The translations under genes were made by a program, and so were the position numbers. The notes under the pieces were generated by a model. That model made no database searches. It was not told the origin of the DNA and was given only the letters and a program-made list of their open reading frames with translations. Shown piece after piece: positions 19,961 to 32,231 of a stretch of DNA of 64,000 nucleotides. How positions within the stretch are numbered: position 1 is the stretch's first letter; each line of letters starts with the position of its first letter. This stretch comes from Rhipicephalus microplus (Eukaryota > Arthropoda > Arachnida > Ixodida > Ixodidae): contig NC_134707.1 in NCBI RefSeq assembly GCF_043290135.1, positions 68,377,906 to 68,441,905 of the forward strand. The letters run 5' to 3'.

Positions 19961-21960
19961 TATAGTTCTTTTTTTTTCGCAAGTCAAGTTAAAAAAACTG
20001 AGAACGTTGTATACGAGGGTGATTCGGATTTGCTAGAGTAAAGAAAAGTACATGAATATAAAAGGTACATTAAAAAATATGAAAAGTACCGGCACCCAGC
20101 TGAGCCAGATTGATTACCCTTGCTGTAGAGGCAACACTGTAGACCATCAGAATTCGATAGAACTTCCAGCGCGATACCAACATGAATGCGATTACTTCTA
20201 CCAGCAAAAAAAATGTGGGCTAGCAAGAACGCCTTAAGACTTGTCACTGCTAATCAGCGATTCTCACTACTGATACTATACAATATCAATAGTTAGCGGG
20301 CAAATGATAAACGTTTAAGAGAACGGAGTGCGGTCAAACATGTGAATTTGGCAGGTGGTTGCTTAAATGACCCCCCCTACACCAAATTTCGAAAATCGAG
20401 ATGCTTGTTTTGTGTGAGAGTAATCCATTCGGAGTCCTTGCTTGTGATGTGTGAGAGTCCTGCGTCTTGTGTGAGTTTTGCAATAAAGGCACGAGCTCGC
20501 CCAAGAATTCAAGCATCATCAAAATCTTCTGTGGTTTGACGTAATTATGAGCTGCCGTCTTGACGTTGCAGAGGTCAAGCAAGTGTTTCGAAGTAAGATA
20601 GCTTTTCCGCGGCGCGCACAATACAAGACGTCCACCCGGCGAGACTCTCTTGTTCGTCACTCTCTTGCTCTTTTGTCGGGCTGCTCTCAAGGGGTTTTCG
20701 GCTGCTTATGACAGAAAATATTTTTTTTTAATCTGAGGTGCACACACTCAAAACATCCACATCGTTCCTTTCTAACACTACCTCGAGTCTTGCTCCTTAA
20801 AAACAGCGTGGTCAGCGTCATCAAATCTTGAGTACACGTAGTATATGGAGCTACCCCGTTGTGGTGTTTCAGTTTCTTGCGTTACTTTGGCGGGTGTTTC
20901 GAACTGACACATAAAGTTCCGAATTCACGCTGCTAGCGTAAATTATATGAATCGCTATTGAATTTACGATTCAATTTCAGCATTACCATACGCAAATTTA
21001 GAAATCAAAGTGAAGCAAACGAAACTTTTTCTCTCAGGGTACCTTTCATACGCGTGAACAAATATGCCACAAAAAAAGGCGTGCAAGGCTTTATTGACCG
21101 CGAGGGCCTCCAGTAGAGAGGCCAGCGCTTCGATAATTTTGACGTCACAGGTAGGATGCATAGTTGTAGAATAATGCAGCTTTGCTTTTCGCGATACCAC
21201 TTGCATCTTCCCCCATGGCTGCACCGGTTAATAGTCGCGATTTCACGACGAAAATTAGACGCGAGAGCGCCACCGGGGCATCCATTCGTAGTTCGCTTGC
21301 CCGTATTATCAGGTCTTGCTGCTTCTTTAAGCACTGAGCTTCAAAACGAAGGGAAGCACGCACAATGTCCACAGCAAAAGTGCGAGGCAATGCGGTGTTC
21401 TAGCAAAGTTAACCCAGAATCCTATATTTGACGTCAGAATGTAGGCGGCGCCACAGTATGTCCTCGATGCCAATATACGTGGCTTATGACTCTTAACCTA
21501 TGTAAAGGTAAGATTTTCGAGTTTAGATTTTTGAGCACCTAATGACACAACATGCAGAATTTAATTGTCGGACGTTTACCATGAGCAATACTTCAGCTAA
21601 AAAGAGGTAAGCAGCATGAAAAGTGGGGCTAGTTGGTAAACCTTCACCATATTAAAACTGCGTGGCGAGACAATACACGAAGTGTGTACCTCGCGAGGTT
21701 GGTGTGGTGTATCAGATGCCATTGAGGAGTGATTAGCATTTATCAGCGCACTGTTGGCACTGCAGATGCGAAGCTGTGTTCGAAAATGCTACAGTTCTGC
21801 CCAAGAAAAGGAAGTTGCTAGACTACACAATTATTGAGGTAGTTTATATGAATAGGAAGGGGGAACGTTGCATCATCCACAAATCAATTACTCCTATTGA
21901 CAAAGGTTGTTTATGCCCATCTGTTCTATGTGTGCATAACCACCATAGTATATGCCATGT
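19961..21960. other. No gene recognised
   Basis: Scattered short frames on both strands and no domain, LTR, SINE or tandem repeat that I can support. Confidence 0.35.
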
Positions 21961-21964
21961 TTAA

Positions 21965-23015
21965 ATGTGAAGTATTTTTTTTTGCGTACTGCAAACACAT
22001 TTCACGTCTATCAGCGTACCAATTTTCTAGGCGCTCATGTCTAGGCTCTCTGCTGTTCGCCCAATGAACATACGGGAACTAAGATTAGTATGGGAAAGTA
22101 AATTGTTTGACACGCAGGTCAAGACATGAGTAACGTTAGAATCCCATAATGCACGTCCTTAACGATTCTTACCAGAATGCGACACATATCCGAGGGTGGG
22201 TATACGCCATCAGTATGTGGGTATGTGCCACAGCTGATTGACACTTTGCATCTTACACATGAGTGATGAGAACCCATATGGGCAAATTTAACGCATGCAC
22301 GAGACTACAAACCTGAGATCGGTAGCGTTGACCCAGCGAATGCAAAAATAAATGTCAGATGCCATCGAAAATCGATCAAAGCGTTCTGCGTGACAATCAA
22401 CTATTCTGCCACAGAGCCACACCAGGTATTGGAGCTGCTTTTAGAATAGACGTCGTTTGTGGTTGCAGTGCTGGCTAGCCCATTTTATAAACATTACATA
22501 TGCACTCATAAGATGCTGCCGTCACATCGGACTAACGTCACTTGCAGCTAGGTGTCATGCGCTGAAGTTGGTTTTCGGAACAGTGATCGGGGCTATCATC
22601 TTCGCGAGCATTAGTGCTTCATATCAGCTAATCACTTCTAGTGTCGTTAATACTCAAGTTCCTGTTAGCAACATGGCACAAGACCAAAGAGAACTGGTTA
22701 TATAAACATCTGCAACTGTTCAACCTATGATTGATTGATATGTGGAGTTTAACGTCCCAAAACCACTATATGATTATGAGAGACGCCGTAGTGAAGGGCT
22801 GCGGAAATTTCGACCACCTGGGGTTCTTTAACGTGCACCCAAATCTGAGCACACGGGCCTACAACATTTCCGCCTCCATCGGAAATGCAGCCGCCGCAGC
22901 CGAGATTAGAACCCGCGACCTGCGGGTCAGCATCCGAGTACCTTAGCCACTAGACCACCATGGCGGGGCACTGTTCAACTTATGCCAGTGCATGCAACAT
23001 TTCTACAGATATAGC
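21965..23015 (+). repeat. Interspersed repeat family, copy A, split by a SINE
   Basis: Landmarks in order are GCGTACTGCAAACAC (21985), GGGTATGTGCCACAGCTGA (22219), GCGAATGCAAAAATAAAT (22337), ATCATCTTCGCGAGCATTAG (22597) and TATAAACATCTGCAACTG (22701). All recur in the same order at 25230-26075, and the first ones recur at 34740-35160. The copy is interrupted by the SINE at 22730-22969 and resumes to about 23015. There is no open frame. Confidence 0.65.
22730..22969 (-). mobile_element. tRNA-headed SINE (Ruka-like)
   Basis: The minus strand starts with a tRNA-like head (TGGTCTAGTGGCTAAGGTAC, then a B-box-like GGT.C.AATC) and ends with the tail CATATCAATCAATCA. It is flanked by a 15-bp target-site duplication with one mismatch (22715-22729 and 22970-22984, CTGTTCAAC.TATG). 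The apparent 71-codon peptide across it is translated SINE and not a gene. Confidence 0.85.
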
Positions 23016-23249
23016 ATCATTTGATTTTGTGTCGCTCAATAAAAATGAGCATCGTGGTCCCCTTTCCTCCACAGACTTTGTTCAACGTCGATTGCGAATG
23101 TACATGCGATCTGATTTTTTTTTTGCTGGTGCTCAATTTGTATCATGTACGTCGTGTTTATCATGTTTCCTACGTTTTTTTACATTTTTTCACGTGTCCT
23201 TTTGACAGATGTTCAGCTCTCTAACATGTCTAATTTTTCAAGACTTTTC

Positions 23250-23942
23250 TGGGTTCCATTCACAGTCTCTACGGAGATATGTCTCATGGGCTGAAACTGG
23301 TAAAAAGGCTCGGTTATCTTTTATCGAAACCAGTTGTTATCCAGTCCTTCTTTTTTTAGATGCTTTGTGTATTCGTTCATGATGCTGTTCACATATTACT
23401 CATGAATTACGGAAGAATCGTCAATTTCTACTTCCACCTGAGTCCCACGTAACACCATTGACTTCAAGAACTACAAGGCGTCAACATAACGAATTTTTAA
23501 TCCCATATAGCTCCGAAACTAACCTATTCAAGTACTTTTTTTTCGCGCACAGTCAATGAATTGAACTCGCTGCGAATATTAGGAGTGCGTAGTATAAAAG
23601 CAATTGAATGTCTTCAGGTTTGATGCTATGATATTTTAATGATTTTCCTTGTTGTGTAAATACTGCTTTGATAATGTTGTGTGTATATACCTTCAATAAT
23701 GTGTCTTTGTTGGGTCAGTACTGCATATTGCTTCCTAACACATTTGAAATGTTCAAGGTGTTATTACTTTTGACCTATGCTTTACAGCTATGCTGTACTA
23801 ATTAGACACTGTCTTTCTTTTGTTTATTTTTTATTCCACTGCACTGTGGGTAAGTTTATAGCTTTTACGAGTACACGTTTGCCCCTCCTGCTAGGGCTGA
23901 AGAAGGGCCTGCAGTAACTTTGAAATAAATAAATAAATAAAG
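23250..23942 (+). mobile_element. LINE 3' end (CR1/Jockey-like), truncated
   Basis: A short stretch near 23535 resembles the end of CR1-like reverse transcriptases (FFRAQSMN in place of the usual FFPRTINEW). The 3' end reads CTAGGGCTGAAGAAGGGCCTGCAG and closes with AATAAATAAATAAATAAA, a familiar tail of such tick LINEs. The 5' border is not defined and no frame is intact. Confidence 0.5.
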
Positions 23943-24980
23943 ATGGCGGTTGGCTAAAGGTTTTGTTGGAAAGCACGCGATTGAATGACTACTTATGGCG
24001 CTATCAAAATGACTCCTCGCACGTACTGCTATTGACTACTGCTACTAGTGTTATTGTATGTTGTACCGAATTCTGGTAGGAGCAAGAAGCGATCGAAGAA
24101 TGTCCTGGAAAAAAGACCCTAAAAAAGTTTCAAAAAATTCATTGCTGCTAAAGTGGCTGAACAATTTCATTCGTGTAAAGTTCTCAGAAATGCGGGGTAG
24201 AAGCAACGTCAGCGACAACTGTTATCAGGTGACATTGAAGAAGGTGCTCTAGTCACGTGGCGTTTCTTTATTTCGCGGTGTAACTACTATTTTGCGATGT
24301 TCACAGCTGGCGTACAGCATGATCTTGTGTCAATGCCACCAGGAGAGCAAGTAAAAATGCACCGCCATGGAATAGCCTCGCGAATCATCACCTAATTTTG
24401 GATTACAATAACCAACGCTGCTTCCACATTGTTTAAAAGAATTGCATTTGAGACGCTAATGGCGCTTATAACAAAGGGCATCTGGTTGAATGATTTGTCG
24501 TGTTAGTCATAGCTGAGCGTGAATTGCGTTATTTTTTTAATATTCTTTTGCGCCCACGAAGTTGGGTATATATTTCACTCTTTCTATGGAAATTGCCCTT
24601 CATCTCGAGGTGCTGGCCACACTGATTCTCCGTACTTCATTGCACTCGCTGCTTTCTCGGTAGTGGAGAAACCAGGATTCAATTTCTTTTCACTTATGAC
24701 AATAGCCGATGGTGTTCCTTATTTTTGCACTATCATTCCATGTGGCTTGAGAGTCAGGTGGTTGAGGTTATAACAATGTTTCACTTTCGCCTCAGTGGCC
24801 GATCTCACTGAAATTGCAGTCACCAAAGCGCAATTGAACCCAACACGCAATGAAACTGAAACACGCGTTCCTTTAAAAAAATCACCGCATAAGCATTGCC
24901 TACAGATAGGTAAACAGCGAAGCTAAGCGGGCGGTCACCGGTGGTTACCGCATGGACGTTGCGCTGCCTGCAATGCCGCT
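23943..24980. other. No gene recognised
   Basis: Two short plus-strand frames (24058-24252 and 24519-24773) have no domain. No repeat is identified. Confidence 0.35.
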
Positions 24981-24984
24981 TCCT

Positions 24985-25202
24985 GTGTTGGACCATTGAT
25001 TAAATGCTCAGTTACTGACCCAGAAGTGGCGGGGTCAATCCCGACCCCGGCGGTCGCATTTTAGTGAAGGCCAGCTTTTATAAGCCCGTGTTTTGTGCAA
25101 CGTAATTGCTAGTTAACGAACACCAGATGGTAAACTTCTGGAGCCCTTCACTACGACGTCTCTCATAATGAAATCTTAAATTCAAAGCGTCATATCAAAT
25201 AT
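24985..25202 (+). mobile_element. Degenerate tRNA-headed SINE
   Basis: It shares with the intact copies the B-box-like GGGTCAATCCCGACC, the middle TTTTATAAGCCCGTG, GGAGCCCTTCACTACGACG and TCTCATAATGA, and the end CATATCAA, but with many substitutions. It is followed directly by an (ATT)n run at 25203-25230. An older copy than the other SINEs. Confidence 0.7.
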
Positions 25203-25230
25203 ATTTATTATTATTATTATTATTATTATT
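25203..25230 (+). repeat. (ATT)n microsatellite
   Basis: A short run of TTA units at the 3' end of the degenerate SINE, possibly grown from its tail. Confidence 0.85.
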
Positions 25231-26075
25231 TGCGAAGCATACCTTTGCGCACTGCAAGCTCTTTTGGTGCCTATTTGTGTGCCTATGTATCTAACCGCTT
25301 GCGTCTGGGTGCTCTCGTACGGACCCTCTTAATTGGTGGGGACCAGAATTAGTACATAGAAGTAAGATGGTTTGACGAATATGACGTGCTGGTTCTGACA
25401 TGAATACAGTGAAAATCACGTCGCGTACGTCGTCAAACACTTGCCGACAGACAGTGGCACATGCCCGCAGTCGGTTATGTGTCACTGGTATGCGGGTATG
25501 TGTTACGAGTTATTGACACTTATTGTGCACCCAGGAACAATGAAAACACACATAAGCGACTTCAACACGTGAATCTTAAGAAAAAAAGCTAACATTTAAA
25601 GCATTCACCCGACGAATGCAAAGAATAAATATTGGGGTCCAAGCAGGAATCAAACACAACCAGTTTGTAAGGCAATCAAACGTTTTAGCACAAAGCCATT
25701 TCAAGTCAAAGAACTACTTTTAAAGTAGACCCCAATGTTCTTAAAACGTTGATTGTTGTTGCAGATCTGCCTATCCAATTTTATAGTCGTTAAAATGTAC
25801 TCGTCTGATACAGCCGTCAGACAGTTCACGTCAATAGTAGTAAGGTACCTTGCCCTGAACACTGAGGTTCAATTATGTAGCAGGGTCGGGGGCTAGCATC
25901 ATCGCGAGCCGAGCACCAGCGCTTCCTATCCTCTTATCACTTCTGGTGTTGCTAGTACTCATGTCTTTGTTAGCATCGTTGCGCAAGAACAAACAAGTGG
26001 TAATATAAACATCTGTAACTGTTCAACACTTCATGGCACGTGCAACATTTGTAAATATTGTTGCAGAGAACACCT
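25230..26075 (+). repeat. Interspersed repeat family, copy B
   Basis: It begins TGCGAAGCATACC and GCGCACTGCAAGC, then GTCTGGGTGCTCTCGTACGG, GCGGGTATGTGTTACG, GACGAATGCAAAGAATAAAT, ATCATCGCGAGCCGAG, and ATATAAACATCTGTAACTG with GTGCAACATTTGTA. This is the same order as copy A, without the SINE, so it marks the pre-insertion state of 22729/22970. Confidence 0.65.
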
Positions 26076-28320
26076 ACCACTTCGGCAAAACATACTGAAT
26101 TGCCTGCGTTTTGTGTCGTGCCTATCCTCGATTGTCCCGGCGTTTGCCGCCACAAGCAGGCACGGCGTTGTGCTCACTTCACAAACTTAAATTGTGGTCA
26201 ATCATGTCAAGAAATCAATGACAAATTATTTCAATCAATGTGACTCAATCAATGTCAAGAAATACGACAAATTGTGATCCATCGTACTGCTTAGCAAAAC
26301 AGTGATACCCCTAGTGAGCGGAATCTGCTGGCGCAATCTCCTGGGAGGTTGAAGTACTTAACATTGATGTTTAAGGCAAGGAGCTTGAACCCAGAGATCC
26401 ACGGAGAAGCAGGACGGCTTCCGTATTTATTGTAAGTGAAAGGCGTCTTATAATTTTTGTCAGTGCTGTTCTCTCATTGGCTCTGTTAAGTTGAATTGAA
26501 AGCGTCTTAACAGTAAAACGTTTCAGACTCTTTCACTTCTTCTTTGACATAAACGAATTCACATGATGCAAGGAACAGCCTAGACGTTCGGCCTTCAGAA
26601 ACATAATTGAATACTGTAACTCATGTTATTACCTAGCACACCTAATGCGATAACAAAAGCCCCGTTGCTGTGCTTAAGACCTTTTTTTAAGAGTTCTGTT
26701 TTGCACACAAGATGCTGAATCACCAAACTTATAACTGATGCTCGAAGAATTAGTTGAAGCATTGTAGCCTGGCAGTCATAATTTTTGACGTCAACTTGTA
26801 CTCTATTTTCTGGTGTAAAACCAAAACAATTGTCGCACTTAGAAAGCAAAAAGCCTGAGAGAAAGCCCGACGGCAACAGCATTTCTGTCGTAATTATATC
26901 TTATGATTAGAACGTAACCTCCTGACGACGTATTTGTTCACTGACGTTTCTGTGTAAAGCACGTCAATGCAGCAACTTAGAACAAATAATCAGCGCTTAT
27001 TCGGACGTGATTTACGATGGACTTTGTAAAATAGTGTACAATTATAGCAGAAAAATTGTAATGAACTCGTAACTACGCCAAGAAAAGCTCAGGTAGTCTG
27101 CTGTTCTGTGCGTTCTTTTGCAAAAAACATTACTTATTGTGCAAACAAACACCTTATTATTCTGCATACAATCAGGTTCAATTTACGCCAAAAGCATCAA
27201 AATGCCGCTGTCTAAATTTTCCCCTGGTTTTCTTTTGGTTGTATTTATTTCGAGTCAAGAAATATTTATTTGAACGTTATTACACAGCACCTAACATGCA
27301 CTTCTTCACTCAGAGGGCCTGTGTCAATGTGAACCATACATTTCAAGTCATTAATTAACTGCTTGGTGCCTGAAACGCATGTGTACTTGCGGGTACAGTT
27401 GTATACAAAGCTGCTGATGGCTTTGCAGCGTGTGTGTACACAACATTGTGACAAAACGCAACAACCATCAGAAGTGGTAGAATAACCTAATTCTTTAGAA
27501 ACATGAACATGTTACTCCACGTATGCATTTTGCTCACTTTATAGGAGTGGTTGCGCTTTTCGAAATGTTATGATGTCTTAGATTGCAGTAACAAAGACCC
27601 TATTCTGTAAAAAAAAAAACGTACGAGGCATCAGTGTGCTCTGGCGGACCTATCACTTGAACTAAACGCCAGAGTATTGGTATAGCACTTCACACCTGAG
27701 GTTGTGTTTTTGTGCTTTTTATATGACCGCCATTACAAACTTGGTGCTCGTGTGTGTAGGTCACGGACAGGCGAGTGGAACATCCAAACAGCCCTCACCA
27801 ATTGCAAAGGGTGTGATGCACCTGTTTGGTGTCTTGGCATTTAAATCGAACCAGTTCATCTATAACAGTTGGCCGTACTTTAGCAGCAAGCTTGTCAGAG
27901 GAATACACGTCTATGGTAACTGAGCTTACAACTCACAAAATCAACTAATCCAATTTCTTTTCGTGGCAAAATAATATTGTATCACCTATATCTGATTTCC
28001 TTTCCAACTTTACGGACGACTCGAAAAATTGTCCACTTGCAATTATTTGTTGAGACATATTATCATCAATCTCTTCACGATACACTCTTTAGTTCATTGT
28101 AGTACATGTCCCACCACATTGATCACCGCCATGATGCAGGTTGTCCGTTTCAAACAAGGTAAACATTCTCGGGATCAATTTTATGATGCACATTGATCCT
28201 TCCTGCAATAAATGCATCAATTACCGACATTCAACAATAACGCGAATCATTAACCAGCGCCGTTGAAATGATGGTTGTATTACTTTATTGTTCCTATTAT
28301 TGACAGTATTTCCTAATACA
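26076..28320. other. No gene recognised
   Basis: AT-rich sequence with short frames on both strands and a poly-A run near 27609. No element boundary or domain is supported. Confidence 0.35.
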
Positions 28321-28324
28321 TTAT

Positions 28325-28532
28325 GACGTTTAGGGTTCCAAAACCTCGGTATGATTCTGAAAGACGTCGTTGTGGATCGCCCGAGAACTTGCGTCTATCT
28401 GGTATCCCTTAACGTTCACACTCATCCCACAGTAAACGGTTCTCTATGCTCGGCTCCATCGAAATGTGACCACAGCAGACTGGGTCCAACCTGTAACTTT
28501 CGCGTTAGCAGCCGCACACCCAAGCTGCACAA
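28325..28532 (-). mobile_element. Degenerate tRNA-headed SINE
   Basis: In minus orientation it keeps the tail region (GACGTTTAGGGTTCCAAAACC on the plus strand), GAAAGACGTCGTTGTGGA, CCCTTAACGTTCACACTCATC and a relic of the head, in the order of the intact SINEs. It is heavily diverged with no clear target-site duplication. Confidence 0.6.
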
Positions 28533-28671
28533 AAGTGTGGCGGACCACAGTTATTTATTTTTCTTTATTATATATTTATGTATTTTGCTTTCCCTATCTA
28601 AAATACGTTTATTTTGATTTGTAGAGTATAGTAAAAAAATGAATAAATGCCCTTCAGCAATTTTCCATCCT

Positions 28672-29554
28672 ATACCTCTGTCACACGGCCACCACCAAAC
28701 TCCGTTGAACACCGTCAACGTAAATCTCCCCTAGGGGGGTTCGACGGAGAAGGAGTTGTGGCAGTGTCACACGGCAATGACAAGGTTGTAACAGTTGCCG
28801 CGAGGGGGCTCAGCTGGCGCTGTTGGATTTTCGGAAAAGTATTCTATTTTCATCTCTATTAATTTTTTGTGAATCCTCGTTATGCTGTTTTTACAAAAAA
28901 GCACAATTAAGTAGGTATGCGACTAACAAACCATTAAAAATAATTTCAAATAAAAATGCATTTGCTGAATGTAGTGATGCTGCTAGTGATGCCGGCCACA
29001 TTGTGCGTTCTGTTGTTTTGTTGCCTGTGTACATGCCCGGAACGAAAGTTCTTATGCTTCCTTGCCTCGTGAGCGCACATTTTGTGTTCTTCAGCCATGA
29101 GTGACACAGCGGACGACGTGAGGAAGTGGTACGATATTGCACTGGTAACGACGTGGATCGGCTAGTGCCGGCCGGCCCGACTCACGAGGCATGGTGAGTA
29201 GGGCATCGGTGTTGAGAGTAAGTAAACTCTGGCGGGCGCAAATATATGTAAACAAACACGCGTTGTACTACAACGAAAGAATGAGTACTACAACGAAAGA
29301 ACGTTTATTATTGCCGAAATGTATTATTCTTTCACGGCGGCCACTTAGTGCTCGAAATTTTTCTCTGACCTCTAGACTGCTGGGAACGAGAGTACCTCGT
29401 TTCGCTGCCAAGGGAGATCGTTGAACGCCCTTTGCGAAATGCTCCGTTTACCTTCGTTTGCGTAAGGGTGGCCGTGTGACACGGACTGCATCTTCGCTGT
29501 CGTAAGGACGAAGGAGTTAAACGGTCTTCGCGAGTGCCCGTGTGACAGGGGTAT
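28672..29554. mobile_element. Terminal-inverted-repeat DNA element, about 0.88 kb
   Basis: The left end reads ATACCTCTGTCACACGG (28672-28688) and the right end, reverse-complemented, ATACCCCTGTCACACGG (29538-29554), with one mismatch in 17. Inside, GTGTCACACGG recurs near each end (about 28764 forward and about 29470 reversed), giving subterminal inverted copies. No transposase frame is seen, so it would be non-autonomous. Superfamily and target-site duplication are not resolved. Confidence 0.65.
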
Positions 29555-32182
29555 TAATCACAACTGACATGGTTTGACTCAAGCGTCCATGCGTGTACTA
29601 CAGGTATCACTTTTGTTCAGAGCCTACGCGGATCATTTAACAATTATACTGCACTTTAAAGCAGATTTTTACTTCTTCCTAACAAGAATATTTTTCGCCG
29701 CTGAAAGAAACGAACACAAGTATGAATGATGTCTAAACAAGGGCACATATCCACGTCTCACACCCACAAGACAAGTTGTCGTTTTAAAGCCAACACAAGC
29801 TCAAGAAAAAAAAAACACCCCGTGCAATTACCAAGCCGTTTGCTCTTTAAAAGCCTGCTGGGCTCAAAGCGATCCCCATAATACTTATTTTTTATTAACT
29901 AGAGGCATCAATCTCAGGTTAAGCATGGTGTAGGTAGAGGCGGCTTGTTGACTCGTTATTTTGGTTCAATAAAAAGGTCTAAAGATGCGTGGAAAACTAA
30001 GGTGTATTTATTAGGTGTTCTATCACACAATGAAGCAGAGATCAAACAAAAAGACCAGAGTGAACTTCGTGGCACTGGTTGAGGCTCTTCTGACGGTCAA
30101 GACATGAGAATAGCCACGAAATATGCAAATAATGGGCGAGAAGGTATTAAAAGTCGCTCTCCATCGAAAATTCGTCTCCATCGAAAATTCAGTAGCTGTC
30201 TCAAGCTTTGAAAAACTGTGCATGATACAACTGATGTTGTGCTGCCCTAATTATATATTTATTCATGCATTGAAATCATTTCTGAATTCCGTCAGTACGC
30301 TTCTTCGCTGTTTGCTCTCTCCCAACTTTTAGTTCTATACTTTCCTCATTCCAGATTGAACGCTTAGGAAATTGCTCTCTTGGATGAGTTTTCAGAATTG
30401 CCCATCATTTAAAACGTGCAATGGGCCATACTTCAGTTATTTTACTATACCTTATGTGTGAGGACATCGACGAATGTGTGTTCTACAGAAGACGGTGCCC
30501 TATGTTTTCTACGGGTAATGAGTGGACAATTTTTGTACACACGTGGCGGCAGATCCGGCTGCACTCCAAAGGATCGTTCTGCCACGTTAATTTCCGCGTG
30601 CGATCGAGACGTACTGGATGCATTATGCCAGTTTTATAGCAAGCTAAAAACGCTGAACATAACAACGCCGTGTTGCAGTGACGGTGGCGTAGATATAAAC
30701 AAGAAGCGCGAATAGAGTGTAAAATTAGGCTTAAACATCAAGCGTAGAATTTATGGTAGTCAAAACTCCCACTTTGTACAGTGGAAGTTGTAGCGCGTGA
30801 CACGACTAAATATAGTGATTCATTGCAAGTTGCTCCGGTATGGCGCCTTCTTCGCGACAGCGAGCTTCCCATTGAGATGTAACAGTGCTGCAAGAGGACG
30901 CTTGTCATCATCTGCGTTTGTATGAGGCTTTCCAACGGGATGTGTCTACGAAGAATAAGCGCCACAGGATTTTCAGATCTCACACCCAAATTTCAGTTGT
31001 ATGCTTGGTTTTCAAAATTTTTATGCGTATGTAACAGTTATAATATGTATCAGCACACAAGTCGCAAGCGAGCCGGAAAACTAAAAATAAACTACTAAGA
31101 ATGTGCAAGATTGCAGCTCAATGAATCGTCGACACTACAATGTCACATTTTTATTGAACAAGAGTTTCGAAACAACCAGTGAATTACGATGTTCATTCAA
31201 ATAGCTGCAAGGCCCACCGCCATAAAGAAGCCATACGAAATTAGGCACACAGCGCAAGTGCGAAATGGCAACTTTATTTAGAGGGGGGGGGGGAGATTTG
31301 TTATTCAAGCTACCCAATTGATGACGTGATGAATAAGCGATAATTATTTATTAGATAACATTTCCAACTGATTGCTGGTCAACTGATATGTCAACAGTAC
31401 CAAGTAAAGACTAAGTTTACAAAAAATTCACTCTATGAACAAAACTCTTGATTATTAACGTGATGTATTGGTGTGATGTAGAACTAGTGCGTGTGACAAG
31501 GGAGTAACCAGAAAAACACAAGAAACAAGCATCGTCGTGCAGCAGATGCCATGCTAGACACTCGTTCAACCGTTTTGTACAGGAAGTGGTGGTCATACAA
31601 GATCATCGTACTCTCGTGTCTGCGTCGTGACCAACGATTGAAAACTGGAGAAAAAAAATGCTTACGAATAAATCAATCTCGTAGTGAGCATTTGGCCCGT
31701 ATTTTGCGATAGACAGTGTGTCTTTACGTCCATGAGATAGCTCTTGTTGATTTAATTATGGCAAAGTGTAAATGATGAGCTGCGAACGAAGTGGTGACAG
31801 CGGCTACAAAATTTTTGAAAGGATTTGTCAAGACGACATTTACCGCATCGGATGTGTATGCTCTGACGCAGTTGTGATAATGAAAGAACCAACTTTAGGC
31901 TGCATCGTCAAGATCTCTACGGGGAGGACAACTTCAAAACACTTTTAACACGTTAAGATTGCTGTGATTGAGGCAAGCACTGTGGAATGTCTGAATTTAT
32001 TTATAGGGTAGAACGCGTCGTTCCTTATACATGAATACATAAAATTGAGTACGTATCTATTGAGCACAGATGTTTCAGTCAACACTCCATAGATTGCACC
32101 GAGTGAGAAACAAGTACCGAACGTTTGAAGACTTTTGGTAAGTCATGCTACGTTTAGCCACCTTCTTCAACACGTGTACGTC
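29555..32182. other. No gene recognised
   Basis: AT-rich sequence with short unsupported frames. A small direct duplication (CTCCATCGAAAATTCGT) lies near 30159 and a run of about 12 G near 31281. Nothing else is identified. Confidence 0.35.
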
Positions 32183-32231
32183 AACATGTCGTAACTAGGT
32201 TTCGCGTAGTGAAACCCAGTTACGACATGTT
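32183..32231. repeat. 21-bp near-perfect hairpin
   Basis: Arms 32183-32203 and 32211-32231 are reverse complements with a single mismatch (20 of 21), around the 7-base loop GCGTAGT. The arm core is CATGTCGTAACT. It could be a foldback repeat relic or a small structured RNA; the sequence does not decide. Confidence 0.75.

Noticed and set aside
22731..22946. 71-codon frame IDMWSLTSQNHYMIMRDAV, also at 45871 and 56120
   Set aside because: It recurs in each SINE copy and is the minus-strand translation of the SINE, not a conserved protein.
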